Position numbers and translations under genes: made by a program. The notes under the pieces are model-generated. The model saw nothing but the letters and a program-made list of their open reading frames with translations. It was not told where the DNA came from and did not search any database. From positions 1 to 64,000 of the forward strand of contig JAEYRB010000059.1 in assembly GCA_023409735.1 (NCBI GenBank): DNA of 64,000 bases. The letters are read 5' to 3'. This stretch comes from Bacillota bacterium (GTDB taxonomy: Bacteria; Bacillota; Clostridia; Acetivibrionales; DTU013). How positions within the stretch are numbered: the first letter of the stretch is position 1; every line of letters starts with the position of its first letter. Shown here in pieces: positions 15,387 to 25,278 of this stretch.

Positions 15387-16661
15387 TTACAGTTTTTTTG
15401 AATGGACTCTGCGCGATATAAAGCGTAAGGTCTTCCTCAATATTATGAAAAAAAGTAAAAATCCCGCTACGCCAAGAGCAATTTTTGCAAATGTGCTTTT
15501 TATTGCATTTGTAATTTTCTCTTTAAGCGTTGGTGGCAGAGGCTTATTTGCAATGTTTCTGGAAGCGATCACCTCTATTTTTCCCATAAACAATCCATTG
15601 TTGTAATATTCCACATACCCCATAATGTCACCCTTATTAACAGGGGCAGATATCTTATCTTCAACAAAAGCAATCATTTTAATATTATCTCGTGAAGCTG
15701 TATTCGGAAGTATACATGTGAGACTGTCGGTGAATATAAGATCCAGGCCAAAGGCATCCTCAGCTTCTTCGACCTTGACATTCCTGAATACATCATTTTT
15801 TTTGGCCAGATCTACCTTCTTGAAATTATTAAAACCATAATCCAGAAGTTCCTTTGAGTAAGTGCGTACATTTACCTTCGCGCCCTCGTTTTTAACACCC
15901 ATAACGACTGATATAAGCCGCATACCGTTTCCGGTTGCAGAGCATATAAGGTTATATCCTGCGTCGCCTGTAAAGCCTGTTTTAATTCCATCTATTTTAT
16001 AAAGATCATTATTATCTGTTGTCATAAGCACATTAGTATTAGGCAGAACAGGCCACTTTGAGTGCTTATTGGTTGCCGGCAGCTGATATGAGGAAGTAGC
16101 TACGATTTCTCTGAACTTCGGCAGTGTCATGGCATACATGGCAATTTTGGACATATCAGAGGCAGTACTGTAATGATCGGGGTCATGCATACCGTTTGTG
16201 TTGGTAAAATGCGTATTAACTGCGCCGAGCTCATTGGCGCGCTTGTTCATCAAATTAACAAATTCTTCACGGCTTTCACAGATGTTATCTGCGATTATAT
16301 TAGCCGTCTCATTAGCTGAACTTATTAAGAGAGCCTGCAGAAGATTTTCAAGTGTAATTGTTTCGCCAGGTATAATTCCTATATTACTGCCATTTTCTCC
16401 TATGTCGTCTATAGCAGACTGAGTTGCGGTCATTTCCTGACTTAGGTCACCGTTCTCGAGCGCAAGGATTGCTGTCATAATTTTGGTCGTGCTTGCTGGA
16501 AAAACCTTTAGATTTGAATCTTTTTCGCAAAGGACATTGCCTGTGTCGGCATCGATCAGTACGTAAGAGCTGGCATCAAGAGCCGGCGATTGAGCCAGTA
16601 CCACATTGGTATTAATAAATAATACAAACAGCATTATAACAGAGGTAAGAATTTTTTTCAT
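15387..16661 (-). CDS. D-alanyl-D-alanine carboxypeptidase (PBP5/DacF family)
   Basis: A 424-residue low-molecular-weight penicillin-binding protein that trims the terminal D-Ala of peptidoglycan stem peptides. The signal peptide covers 1-23. The active-site motifs are STTK (57-60), SAN (115-117) and KTG (227-229). A PBP5 C-terminal domain follows (about 270-370) and a membrane anchor near 390-412, then a basic tail. The sporulation paralogues DacF and DacB cannot be told from the vegetative enzyme by sequence alone. Confidence 0.93.
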   Translation of the reverse strand: MKKILTSVIMLFVLFINTNVVLAQSPALDASSYVLIDADTGNVLCEKDSNLKVFPASTTKIMTAILALENGDLSQEMTATQSAIDDIGENGSNIGIIPGETITLENLLQALLISSANETANIIADNICESREEFVNLMNKRANELGAVNTHFTNTNGMHDPDHYSTASDMSKIAMYAMTLPKFREIVATSSYQLPATNKHSKWPVLPNTNVLMTTDNNDLYKIDGIKTGFTGDAGYNLICSATGNGMRLISVVMGVKNEGAKVNVRTYSKELLDYGFNNFKKVDLAKKNDVFRNVKVEEAEDAFGLDLIFTDSLTCILPNTASRDNIKMIAFVEDKISAPVNKGDIMGYVEYYNNGLFMGKIEVIASRNIANKPLPPTLKEKITNAIKSTFAKIALGVAGFLLFFIILRKTLRFISRRVHSKKL

Positions 16662-16801
16662 TTAAACTCTCCAAAATTAATAGTTGTATGTACTTACTTA
16701 AGTATAACAGAAATAATTAATACAAGCTATTAAATAAAAAAATCATTGAGAATAAAGGAAAATGGAAGAAAAGGAAGAATATTACATATAGGGGTGAAAT
16801 A

Positions 16802-17602
16802 ATGACGATTAATATTTTTGGCAAAAAGTTGGAAATAAAAACAGAGGCGGTAGTAGTAATAGCATCTGTGTTAATATTATTAGGCTGTTTGATAGGATAT
16901 TTTTTCTTCAGTGATGATAGCGATATAATCATTGGAAGCGATATAGAACAAACAGCTGATATTACTAATAAGACAGCTCAGCCTGAAACAGGAATAGCAA
17001 CAGCGAGCGAAGTAACAACTGCTGTCGGGGAGGCATCGGCAATTGAGGAAATTACGCCTCCGGAAATGATTCAGGTTTATGTTGTTGGCTGCATAAGAAA
17101 CCCCGGTATAGTAACTATAGAAAAGGGAGGACTCATTGATGATGCTGTGAGAAAAGCCGGAGGCCTCACTGAGGACGCTGATGCAGCCAATATAAATATG
17201 GTATATAAGCTTAATGAGAATACTATGCTTTATATAAAATCTAAGAAGGAATTGGAAAAGGAGACTAAATCGGAGGTGCCGTTATCAACCTCCACCGAAA
17301 GCAGAAATGCAGGTAAGGCTATTAAGATAATAAAGGATAGCGGTGAGGGCGCAAAGGTAACAGGAAGCGACAGCCAAAGCGATACGAATGAGGCTAGTGG
17401 AAAAGCAAAATGTGTAAACATTAATACTGCCGGAGCAGATGAACTTGACGCCCTTCCTGGTATCGGCGAGGCAACAGCCAAGGATATTATTGCATTCAGA
17501 GAAGCAAACGGCCTGTTTACAAAGATAGAGGACATAATGAAGGTGCCGAGGATAAAGCAGGGGCGCTTTGATAGTATTAAGGATCTGATCACAGTTAAAT
17601 AA
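16802..17602 (+). CDS. comEA: ComEA-like DNA-binding protein (SLBB plus helix-hairpin-helix)
   Basis: A 266-residue membrane-anchored protein. The membrane segment is at about 16-37, followed by an acidic Thr/Glu-rich linker, an SLBB domain (about 80-142: IQVYVVGCIRNPGIVTIEKG), a second linker and two helix-hairpin-helix motifs at the C-terminus (about 200-266: VNINTAGADELDALPGIGEA). This is the ComEA architecture, which binds DNA outside the membrane during competence uptake. The ATG has GGGGTGA a few bases upstream. No comEB or comEC is next to it. Confidence 0.88.
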   Translation: MTINIFGKKLEIKTEAVVVIASVLILLGCLIGYFFFSDDSDIIIGSDIEQTADITNKTAQPETGIATASEVTTAVGEASAIEEITPPEMIQVYVVGCIRNPGIVTIEKGGLIDDAVRKAGGLTEDADAANINMVYKLNENTMLYIKSKKELEKETKSEVPLSTSTESRNAGKAIKIIKDSGEGAKVTGSDSQSDTNEASGKAKCVNINTAGADELDALPGIGEATAKDIIAFREANGLFTKIEDIMKVPRIKQGRFDSIKDLITVK

Positions 17603-17639
17603 TATTGTGATATGCGGAACTATCTGCCATATTTATCGT

Positions 17640-17790
17640 CTTATAACAAGGCAAGCATATTTAATGCCTTGTTGAAACACAGCAGCGGAAAGATAATTTT
17701 TCTACAAACGAAAAATTATCAGTAGAAAAAGGTGTTATAACAAGGCAAGCATAACAAGGCAAGTATTATGTACATTCGTTGAAACAAGGT
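17640..17790 (+). repeat. ATAACAAGGCAAGCATA direct repeats and hairpin
   Basis: TATAACAAGGCAAGCATA occurs at 17641 and again at about 17735, and AACAAGGCAAGTAT follows directly. AAGATAATTTTTCTACAAACGAAAAATTATC makes a hairpin between them near 17690-17720. The gap 17603-17923 holds nothing else visible. Confidence 0.45.
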
Positions 17791-17923
17791 AACAGAGAAA
17801 AATCTCTCTGCAATCGGAAGAGTTTTAGTGAAAGATGTGTCATAAAATGACAGCAAGGCAAAGTGTAAACTAACTTAATTAAAAAGCGAGATTACGCTGA
17901 CAAACAGTAGGGAGGAAACAAAA

Positions 17924-18589
17924 GTGAAAAGGTTTTTTGCAGTATTGTCTACAGTAATTATTCTGATATTATGTATAACTGCTTGCGGTTTAACGAACGG
18001 TCAGGCTCCGGAACAAGGTGGAACTTCAGTAAAGAACGAGAACATTAGTAACACCGATAAAAAGACTACAGACGAGGCGGGCTCAACTGCTAAAGATGGC
18101 TCCGAAGACGATAAAAGCACAACGTCTGATGGAAGTTCTACAGATGAGACAGAACAAACAACACAGGGTGAGATTAAAACAGTGACATTGTATTTTGGTG
18201 ATGATCAGGCTGAATATGTTGTTGGGGAGCAAAGAGATATAAATTTAAAGGATGGTTCCGACAGCCTTTATAAGCTGGTATTCCTTGAGCTCATGAAAGG
18301 ACCTGAGACAGATGGACTTCAGAACTCTATACCGGAAGGAACAAAGCTTCTTTCCATTAATGTTGATAAAGGCTTATGCACGGTGGATCTTTCTGCTGAA
18401 TTTGTTGACAATAGTCCAGGTGGAACAGCAAGTGAAAGGATGACCTTATGGTCTGTTATAAATACTCTTACCGCACTTGATGATATAGACAAAGTTCAGT
18501 TTCTAATCAATGGAGAAAAAAGAGAGGTTTACACCCACGCTGAACTTGATAAGCCATTTATGAGGGACGAGTCTGTAATATCAAAATGA
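17924..18589 (+). CDS. GerMN-domain lipoprotein
   Basis: A 221-residue lipoprotein: signal peptide with lipobox CITAC (Cys at 21), a long low-complexity linker rich in Thr, Ser, Asp and Glu (about 25-85), then one GerMN domain (about 86-205) with VTLYFGDDQAEY, LVFLELMKGPE and STALNTL-like WSVINTLTALDDIDKVQF. Known GerM has two GerMN domains and works in sporulation and germination; this protein has one. The start is GTG with GGGAGGAAA upstream. Role here: envelope or spore-associated, not certain. Confidence 0.85.
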   Translation: MKRFFAVLSTVIILILCITACGLTNGQAPEQGGTSVKNENISNTDKKTTDEAGSTAKDGSEDDKSTTSDGSSTDETEQTTQGEIKTVTLYFGDDQAEYVVGEQRDINLKDGSDSLYKLVFLELMKGPETDGLQNSIPEGTKLLSINVDKGLCTVDLSAEFVDNSPGGTASERMTLWSVINTLTALDDIDKVQFLINGEKREVYTHAELDKPFMRDESVISK

Positions 18590-18605
18590 CATAATTATTC
18601 TTTGA

Positions 18606-18737
18606 ATAGAATCTTGCCTTGATGTAATTCTTAATTGGGCACTTGGAGATTACATTATTACCGAAAGGTTGGATGGATCACGTTATGGCCGGAAGCTTAC
18701 TTGTGATTTTACCGGTGTCCCGAATAGCATAATTTAG
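18606..18737 (+). other. Short open stretch, possible gene remnant
   Basis: 43 codons without a plausible start, encoding a protein-like sequence with DYIITERLDGSRYGRKL and CDFTGVPNSII before a TAG. I do not recognise it. It might be the tail of a lost gene or chance. Confidence 0.15.
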
Positions 18738-18766
18738 ATACTTGTTTAAACTGAGCAATATGAAAA

Positions 18767-18798
18767 ATAGGCCGACTTCATTTTTGAAGCCGGCCTAT
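18767..18798. terminator. Hairpin in the gap after the GerMN gene
   Basis: ATAGGCCGaCTTCA and TGAAGcCGGCCTAT pair as a 13-base-pair stem with one mismatch and a four-base loop, followed by an AT-rich stretch. It probably ends transcription from the GerMN gene. An AGGAGG lies just after, but no open frame follows it. Confidence 0.6.
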
Positions 18799-18949
18799 AT
18801 ATTTATTAAGGAGGAAATTTTAACCTTGTGATGCAATTATACAATATTATATAAATAAATATAATGCTCTATATAAACGATGTTTTTTATTAAGTTTATA
18901 GTGCTTTTATGCATAATTCACAAATAGTAGTCATATGTAAGCTTACGTA

Positions 18950-19099
18950 TCAGCCTGACATAGAAGGAAGTATAATTTTTGATGCTACCAGATATCCTAG
19001 ATAAATGAGTAGTGAAGGCATTATTAATGTAAGAAAGAGTACTTTTATTGTTTTTTGATGCCGCAGCCTTCTGTATTTATTTTTTCTTTTGTTTCTCAT
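18950..19099 (-). CDS. Small basic membrane protein, unknown
   Basis: A 49-residue protein: very basic N-terminus MRNKRKNKYRRLRHQK, then one hydrophobic helix (about 19-42) ending KIILPSMSG. The start ATG has AAGGAG eight bases upstream, which supports it over longer in-frame starts. Not recognised. The positive-inside rule suggests an N-in single-span protein. Confidence 0.5.
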   Translation of the reverse strand: MRNKRKNKYRRLRHQKTIKVLFLTLIMPSLLIYLGYLVASKIILPSMSG

Positions 19100-19243
19100 G
19101 ATACGCGCTCCTTGTATCATAATATCGTAGATACATTCTAGCATCTGGTGCGCATTATCACAATTGCCCGGAAATATGGCAAAAATCTATATCTTTGCAG
19201 TATTAAATTTACTACTGTGATTCTGGCTGTTTTATAAATTGCC

Positions 19244-19450
19244 TTACTTATTCTTGACAATATCAAGAAATAGGCCATCAAACTCGCTTACTATTTTTTT
19301 AACAGCAAAAAGATTGTTCGTCAGGTATATAGTATCGCCACCTAAGTCCTTTTCTGTTGCTGTAATAAGGCTTTTTTGGCGAAGCTCCTTTATAAGATAG
19401 GGAATATCTCTTGTACTGCCGCCTAAAGCAAGTATTGTAAACTTATCCAT
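19244..19450 (-). CDS. Small unknown protein, possibly winged-helix-like
   Basis: A 68-residue soluble protein beginning MDKFTILALGGSTRDIPYLI. The middle, LIKELRQKSLITATEKDLGG then DTIYLT, reads like a helix plus beta-wing of a small winged-helix protein. I chose the ATG at 19448-19450, nine bases after AGGAGG. Not recognised as a known family. Upstream, 19451-19858 is AT-rich; it has a hairpin ATAGCATA...TATGCTAT (about 19494-19525) but no gene. Confidence 0.5.
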   Translation of the reverse strand: MDKFTILALGGSTRDIPYLIKELRQKSLITATEKDLGGDTIYLTNNLFAVKKIVSEFDGLFLDIVKNK

Positions 19451-19858
19451 TATCCATGTCCTCCTATATAATCTAATTGATATTTCATATGGTAGCATAG
19501 CATATGCGATATGCGATATGCTATTTTTCAAATCCCGCAGCATGACATATTTCGGATGATCTGACAATTAGTGACCAGCTAAAATATTTTAGGGTAACAT
19601 CACATATACCTTATATGATGTTATCATTTAACATTCTATCATTTCTATAATAATATTGTATAGCCTTGTTTTCTCAGTAATTTTCCCGGCAGCATTTTTC
19701 TATGCCTAACTACAAGAATAACTTATAAGTATAAGTATAAGCATAACCCATAACTGTAACTGCATAAATATGCAAAAATGTTGTAATAATTGCATAAATA
19801 ACTGTTGCTTCTGAATTTTATTTGATATAATAACTAAAAATGCAGAGAGGGGAAAGCT

Positions 19859-21418
19859 ATGGGTGGGAATTCAATACAGATATTAATTTCTATTGTTATA
19901 TACCTGGCTGTGGTTGTAATCATAGGAGTTGCCTTTGCTAAGAGAGCAAATGAAAATAGCGATAATTATTTTATAGGCGGAAGGACACTGGGTCCATGGA
20001 TCACTGCGATGAGCGCTGAAGCATCAGATATGAGCGGCTGGCTGCTTATGGGACTGCCGGGTGTAGCATATTGGTGCGGTATCAGTGATGCAATATGGAC
20101 GGCCATAGGCCTGGCAATAGGTACATATATCAACTGGCTTGTTGTAGCAAAAAGACTTCGTCGATATTCTGTTGCTGCAGGGGATTCAATTACTATCCCT
20201 GAGTTCTTCAGCAACAGATTTAAGGAGAACAAGAAAATAATTCTTGCGATTTCGGCTTTGTTTATTCTAGTGTTTTTTGCTGTATATGCAGGGAGCTGCT
20301 TTGTTACCTTTGGAAAACTTTTTAGTACCTTATTCGGAGCAAATTATCAAACTGTTATGATTATAGGTGCTATCATTGTAATTTCTTATACCTTCCTCGG
20401 AGGGTTCCTGGCAGAGAGCGCATCAGATTTCATTCAGGGAGTTATAATGATACTGGCACTGTGTATTATTCTAGTAATTGGTATAATTGAGGCAGGCGGC
20501 ATTTCAGCGGTTATCACCAATATTAAAGAAATACCGGGCTTCTTTGATTTCTTCGGTATTGCAAGCCCTGAGCTGATAGACAAGGTACAGCAAGTAAGCG
20601 ATGGAAAGCCTTTATTTGGTGAAGCAGGAAAGTATGGATTATTGACAATTATATCAACAATGTCATGGGGCCTTGGATATTTCGGAATGCCTCAGGTACT
20701 TCTCAGATTCATGGCAATTAATAAAGTATCAGAATTAAAAAGGTCAAGAAGAATTGCTACTACGTGGTGTGTAATATCATTGGCGGCGGCAGTATTCATC
20801 GGCTTACTTGGAAGATGCCTGTACCCTGTGGAGCTTCTGACAAAAAGCAGTGCGGAAAGCATATTCATTGTAATGACAAGGGGACTCGTTCCTCCTCTGC
20901 TGGCAGGAATATTCATGTCTGGAATACTGGCAGCTACTATGAGTTCTTCGGACTCGTATCTTCTGATTGCTGCTTCAGCATTTGCAAAGGATATTTTTAA
21001 AGGAATAATGAAGAAGAATGCAACAGATAAGCAGGTAATGAATATGACACGTATAACTCTGCTTGCGGTAGCTGTGTTTGGAATTATTATTGCTCTTGAT
21101 GAAACCAGCGTTATTTTTGAGGTCGTATCGTTTGCCTGGGCAGGCTTCGGTGCTACCTTTGGACCAATAATGCTGTTCTCGCTGTTCTGGAAAAGGACTA
21201 CACGAGGAGGTGCCATTGCCGGCATGCTTACAGGCGGCAGTATGGTGTTTATATGGAATCTGTTGCTGAAGCCTATTGGCGGAATATTCGGAATATATGA
21301 GCTTCTACCGGCGTTTGTACTGTCATGTGTGGTAATTATTATAGTTTCTCTCGTTTCTAAAAAACCAAGCAAGGAAATTCAGGATGAATTTGAGAGAGCT
21401 AAAACGCTGGAATGCTGA
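19859..21418 (+). CDS. putP: Sodium/proline symporter (SSS family)
   Basis: A 519-residue membrane transporter with about 13 hydrophobic segments. The motifs RANENSDNYFIGGRTLGPW, MSAEASDMSGWLLMGLPG and RYSVAAGDSITIPEFFSNRF match PutP, including the Ala-Ser-Asp-Met-Ser sodium-site region. The ATG has GAGAGGGG upstream. It likely imports proline with Na+ as osmolyte or nutrient; related members carry other solutes, so the substrate is likely but not proven. A large palindromic element follows the gene. Confidence 0.9.
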   Translation: MGGNSIQILISIVIYLAVVVIIGVAFAKRANENSDNYFIGGRTLGPWITAMSAEASDMSGWLLMGLPGVAYWCGISDAIWTAIGLAIGTYINWLVVAKRLRRYSVAAGDSITIPEFFSNRFKENKKIILAISALFILVFFAVYAGSCFVTFGKLFSTLFGANYQTVMIIGAIIVISYTFLGGFLAESASDFIQGVIMILALCIILVIGIIEAGGISAVITNIKEIPGFFDFFGIASPELIDKVQQVSDGKPLFGEAGKYGLLTIISTMSWGLGYFGMPQVLLRFMAINKVSELKRSRRIATTWCVISLAAAVFIGLLGRCLYPVELLTKSSAESIFIVMTRGLVPPLLAGIFMSGILAATMSSSDSYLLIAASAFAKDIFKGIMKKNATDKQVMNMTRITLLAVAVFGIIIALDETSVIFEVVSFAWAGFGATFGPIMLFSLFWKRTTRGGAIAGMLTGGSMVFIWNLLLKPIGGIFGIYELLPAFVLSCVVIIIVSLVSKKPSKEIQDEFERAKTLEC

Positions 21419-21447
21419 GGGTCACTATTTAGTACAGTTCTTTGATG

Positions 21448-21719
21448 GAGCTATTGTGCAATGTAAGAATACCAATAAGCGTAATGCAGCCTAGAGATAT
21501 CTTGTCAGAGCGAAGATCAGCAAGTCGACTGTTTGAGGAAAAATGCTACATCTTATTCATTCCTGAAGCATTTTTACGAGTTTCGACTTGCTAAATGCTT
21601 TTACTTCGTAAAAGCGTTACATTAATGTAGCCTCTTTTTAGCGCTTGCGCTAAAAAATGCTTGCTGAACTAGATAGCTCTTGCAAATGAAGCTTCGGTTT
21701 CGTCATTGTACAATAGCTC
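21448..21719. repeat. Nested palindromic element with inverted ends
   Basis: GAGCTATTGTGCAATG (21448-21463) is repeated inverted, with one mismatch, at 21704-21719. Inside, AGCAAGTCGA (21519-21528) is mirrored by TCGACTTGCT (21583-21592), AAAAATGC by GCATTTTT, and three compact hairpins follow (GCTTTTAC-TTC-GTAAAAGC, TACATTAATGTA, TTTTTAGCGC-TTG-CGCTAAAAA). No gene is present. It could be a small non-autonomous mobile element or a structured 3' region of putP. Confidence 0.65.
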
Positions 21720-21770
21720 AATAAATTCTATACCTGAATAGTCAAATGCTGCTTAAGTTTTTATTGGTGG

Positions 21771-21798
21771 TTGACATTAGTCGTAGTTGGGATATAAT
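21771..21798 (+). promoter_or_regulatory. Promoter of the thrS leader
   Basis: TTGACA (21771-21776) and TATAAT (21793-21798) are spaced by 16 bases, placing the transcription start near 21805, just before the T-box. Confidence 0.8.
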
Positions 21799-21824
21799 AA
21801 GAAAAAAGCGATATACTATCATGC

Positions 21825-22029
21825 TATGAAGAGAAGAGTAAGCTGCCGTGAGCTTTTCAGGGAGAGACCGCCATGACTGAAAGCGGACTTAAGGTAAAGG
21901 CTGCCGAAGACCACCTCGGAGCATGAATGTTGATTACGTTACAATCATGTTGAGCTCCAATTAGGGTGGAACCACGGGAATATACTCTCGTCCCTTGTAT
22001 TACTACAAGTGACGGGAGTTTTATTTTTT
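21825..22029 (+). promoter_or_regulatory. T-box leader (threonine specific) of thrS
   Basis: The T-box AGGGTGGAACCACGG is at 21963-21977. It is followed by a terminator: ACTCTCGTC (21984-21992) pairs with GACGGGAGT (22011-22019), with an inner CTTGT/ACAAG extension, and then a T-rich run. In the stem I part, GAAGACCACC near 21907-21915 fits a specifier loop with ACC, a threonine codon. Uncharged tRNA-Thr should stabilise the antiterminator and allow thrS expression. Confidence 0.9.
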
Positions 22030-22137
22030 GATTTTAATTGGAGAATGGGCTTATTTAATTAGAGTATTGAAATAAGGCAGTACCGGTAGGCAAAAGGCAG
22101 ACTATGGGTAACGATAATATTCACAAGGAGGAGAATT

Positions 22138-24087
22138 ATGATAACTATTACATTAAAAGATGGAAGTAAAAAGGAATATAACGAAGGAACTAGTGTAATG
22201 CAGGTCGCTGAAAGCATCAGTGCCGGACTTGCCAGGGTAGCACTTGCAGCAGAGATCGATGGCAAGGTTAAGGAACTCTCTACTATATTAGATAAGGACT
22301 GCAGTCTAAATCTGCTCACCTTCGACAGCAGTGAGGGTAAGCATGCTTTCAGACATACTGCATCACATGTTATGGCGCAGGCTGTAAAAAGACTTTATCC
22401 TGATGCAAAGCTGACGATCGGACCTGCAATTGACAATGGCTTCTATTATGACTTTGATATAGCCAAGACCTTTACAGCAGAAGACCTGGAGAAAATAGAA
22501 AGCGAAATGTCAAAGATAGTTAAGGAAGACCTTAGCATTGAAAGATTTACACTTCCCAGGAATGAAGCAATAAAATTCATGGAAGAGAGAAACGAACCGT
22601 ACAAGGTTGAACTGATAAATGACTTGCCGGAGGGTGAGGAGATATCCTTCTATAAGCAGGGTGAGTTTATTGACCTGTGTGCAGGGCCTCACATACCGTC
22701 CACAGGAAAGGTAAAGGCATTCAAGCTTACACAGGTAGCCGGAGCCTATTGGCGTGGTAACGAAAAGAATAAAATGCTTCAGAGAATATATGGTACGGCA
22801 TTTACAAAGAAGAGTGAGATGGAAGAGTATCTGGCGGCTGTGGAGGAAGCAAAGAAACGTGACCACAATAAGATCGGCCGTGAGCTTGAATATTTCACTA
22901 CAGTAGACTACATCGGACAGGGATTGCCCATTCTTATGCCAAAGGGAGCAAAGGTAATACAGCTTTTGGAGAGGTTTGTGGAGGATGAAGAGGAACGCAG
23001 GGGATATCTTCTGACAAAGACTCCTTATATGGCAAAGCGTGAGTTATATAAGATTTCAGGTCATTGGGATCATTACAGGGAAGGCATGTTTATAATGGGA
23101 GATCCAAGTAAGTTTGAGGAAGAAAACGAAGAAATATTTGCACTTCGTCCAATGACATGCCCGTTCCAGTTCCAGGTTTATCTTGCACGCCTCAGAAGCT
23201 ATCGTGATCTGCCGATGAGATTTAATGAGACCTCAACACTTTTCAGAAATGAATCGTCAGGTGAAATGCATGGCCTTATAAGGGTCAGACAGTTTACTAT
23301 TTCAGAAGGCCATCTGGCATGTATGCCGGAGCAGCTGGAAAGTGAGTTTGCAGGATGCGTTGATTTAGCATTGTTTATGCTCAGAACGCTAGGCCTTGAT
23401 TCTGACGTAACATATCGCTTCTCAAAATGGGATCCAAACGACAAGAAGAAATACATTGGTACAGAGGAGCAGTGGGAAGAGGTTCAGGGACGTATGCGTG
23501 AAATACTAAACGACCTTAAGATACCATACACCGAAGCTGTCGGAGAGGCTGCATTCTATGGACCAAAGCTTGATATTCAGATAAAGAACGTATACGGCAA
23601 GGAAGATACTCTTATAACAGTACAGATTGACTTCCAGCTGGCGCAGAAGTATGGTATGGTTTATGTTGACCGTGACGGCCAAAAGAAATATCCATATGTT
23701 ATACACAGGACTTCGATTGGATGCTATGAGAGAACATTGGCACTGCTCATAGAGAAATATGCAGGTGCAATGCCTACATGGCTGGCACCGACACAGGTAA
23801 AGCTACTTCCTATTATTGAGAAACAGCATGAATATGCAAAGGAAGTTCGCGATCTTCTGCAGTCAAAGGGAATAAGGGTAGAGATTGATACAAGGAATGA
23901 AAAGATAGGATACAAGATCAGAGAGGCTCAGATGGAAAAGCTGCCATATATGCTTGTTATCGGCGATAAGGAAATGGAAAACAGGCAGGTAGCTGTAAGG
24001 TCGCGTAAGGAAGGTGACTTGGGCGCAATGTCACTGGAGGATTTCGTAAGCAAGATAATTGAGGAAGTTGCTACAAAGGCAAAGTAA
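22138..24087 (+). CDS. thrS: Threonyl-tRNA synthetase
   Basis: A 649-residue class II synthetase. The N-terminal TGS domain is at about 1-62, the second editing domain starts with HTASH (73-77, HxxxH) and contains DLCAGPHI, and the catalytic core has the zinc Cys in RPMTCPFQF (Cys341). The C-terminal anticodon-binding domain is at about 540-645. The ATG has AAGGAGG nine bases upstream. MTCPFQFQ instead of the more common MNCPGH is a known Clostridia-type variation. Controlled by the T-box immediately upstream. Confidence 0.97.
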   Translation: MITITLKDGSKKEYNEGTSVMQVAESISAGLARVALAAEIDGKVKELSTILDKDCSLNLLTFDSSEGKHAFRHTASHVMAQAVKRLYPDAKLTIGPAIDNGFYYDFDIAKTFTAEDLEKIESEMSKIVKEDLSIERFTLPRNEAIKFMEERNEPYKVELINDLPEGEEISFYKQGEFIDLCAGPHIPSTGKVKAFKLTQVAGAYWRGNEKNKMLQRIYGTAFTKKSEMEEYLAAVEEAKKRDHNKIGRELEYFTTVDYIGQGLPILMPKGAKVIQLLERFVEDEEERRGYLLTKTPYMAKRELYKISGHWDHYREGMFIMGDPSKFEEENEEIFALRPMTCPFQFQVYLARLRSYRDLPMRFNETSTLFRNESSGEMHGLIRVRQFTISEGHLACMPEQLESEFAGCVDLALFMLRTLGLDSDVTYRFSKWDPNDKKKYIGTEEQWEEVQGRMREILNDLKIPYTEAVGEAAFYGPKLDIQIKNVYGKEDTLITVQIDFQLAQKYGMVYVDRDGQKKYPYVIHRTSIGCYERTLALLIEKYAGAMPTWLAPTQVKLLPIIEKQHEYAKEVRDLLQSKGIRVEIDTRNEKIGYKIREAQMEKLPYMLVIGDKEMENRQVAVRSRKEGDLGAMSLEDFVSKIIEEVATKAK

Positions 24088-24375
24088 GAATTTTATAGGG
24101 GGGCTGCAGCGTCGACTGTTTCAGGAGGTGGCTGGCAGCTCCTTTCTTTAAGCTTTAATATCATGTGGGTGTGCAGTGCTGCGTTGAATAGTATAAACTC
24201 AAGGAAGCAAAAGGCGTTTCAGAGTGTATATAAGATAAGTGCACGGAAGTATGAATTGCCCTAAATGGTGACAGGATGAGTGTATAAAAACATGAGGCGT
24301 CTCAAATAGTATGCAAAAGTCATCATAAGTTATCTAAAATGGTATATAAGGCATTGTGCAATGAATTTAGAACTA

Positions 24376-24404
24376 TTGACTGATCATTTTATAAATAGTA
24401 TTGT
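24376..24404 (+). promoter_or_regulatory. Probable promoter of thyA
   Basis: TTGACT (24376-24381) and TATTGT (24399-24404) with a 17-base spacer, 44 bases before the thyA start. The rest of the gap from 24088 contains GTCGACTGTTT (24111-24121), an 11-mer that also occurs in the palindromic element before thrS (21524), and nothing else clear. Confidence 0.5.
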
Positions 24405-24447
24405 AATACTGCATGTTCTTGATTAATTTTCCGTTAGGAGATATTTA

Positions 24448-25278
24448 ATGAGTAAAGCTGATTCGATTTTTATTAATATGTGTAAGGATATATTGGAAAA
24501 CGGCTATTCATCAGAGGAGCAGAAGGTAAGAGCGGTCTGGGAGGATGGCAGTCCTGCCTATACTATAAAAAAATTCTGTGTTGTAAATAGGTACGATCTT
24601 TCCAAGGAATTTCCAATATTGACACTTCGCCCTACAAACCTAAAGGCGGCTATTGATGAGCTATTATGGATATGGCAAAGAAAATCCAATAACATTAAAG
24701 ATCTCAATAGCCATATATGGGACAGCTGGGCAGACGAAACGGGCTCTATCGGAAAGGCATACGGATATCAGTTGTCTGTAAAGCACAAATACCCCGAAGG
24801 AGAGTTCGACCAGGTAGACAGGCTGTTGTATGATCTGAAAAACAATCCATACTCCAGACGTATAATAGTAAATATGTATAACCACAGCGACCTTCATGAA
24901 ATGCACCTGTACCCGTGTGCATACAGTATGACCTTCAACGTCACGGGCAACAAGCTCAATGCAATATTGAACCAACGTTCTCAGGATATACTTGTGGCAA
25001 ATAACTGGAATGTCTGCCAGTATTCTATCCTTGTGCACATGCTCGCTCAAATAAACGGAATGGAAGCGGGAGAATTTGTACATGTCATAGCTGATGCCCA
25101 TATTTATGACAGACATATTCCTCTGGTAAAGGAGCTTGTTGAAAGAACTTCATATCCTGCACCTAAACTCCTGATAAATTCTGAGATAAAGGACTTCTAT
25201 AAGTTCACGACTGAAGATTTTGCCCTTGAGAATTATCAAAGAGGTCCTCAGATAAAGCATATTCCTGTTGCTGTGTAG
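24448..25278 (+). CDS. thyA: Thymidylate synthase (ThyA type)
   Basis: A 276-residue enzyme making dTMP from dUMP with methylene-tetrahydrofolate. The catalytic Cys is in LYPCAYSMTF (Cys157), the phosphate-binding Arg pair is SRR (136-138), and the NQRSQDILVANNWN stretch carries the dUMP-binding residues, with HIYDRH near the C-terminus. The ATG has TTAGGAG upstream. It precedes folA by 127 bases, the usual pairing because ThyA produces dihydrofolate. Confidence 0.95.
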   Translation: MSKADSIFINMCKDILENGYSSEEQKVRAVWEDGSPAYTIKKFCVVNRYDLSKEFPILTLRPTNLKAAIDELLWIWQRKSNNIKDLNSHIWDSWADETGSIGKAYGYQLSVKHKYPEGEFDQVDRLLYDLKNNPYSRRIIVNMYNHSDLHEMHLYPCAYSMTFNVTGNKLNAILNQRSQDILVANNWNVCQYSILVHMLAQINGMEAGEFVHVIADAHIYDRHIPLVKELVERTSYPAPKLLINSEIKDFYKFTTEDFALENYQRGPQIKHIPVAV

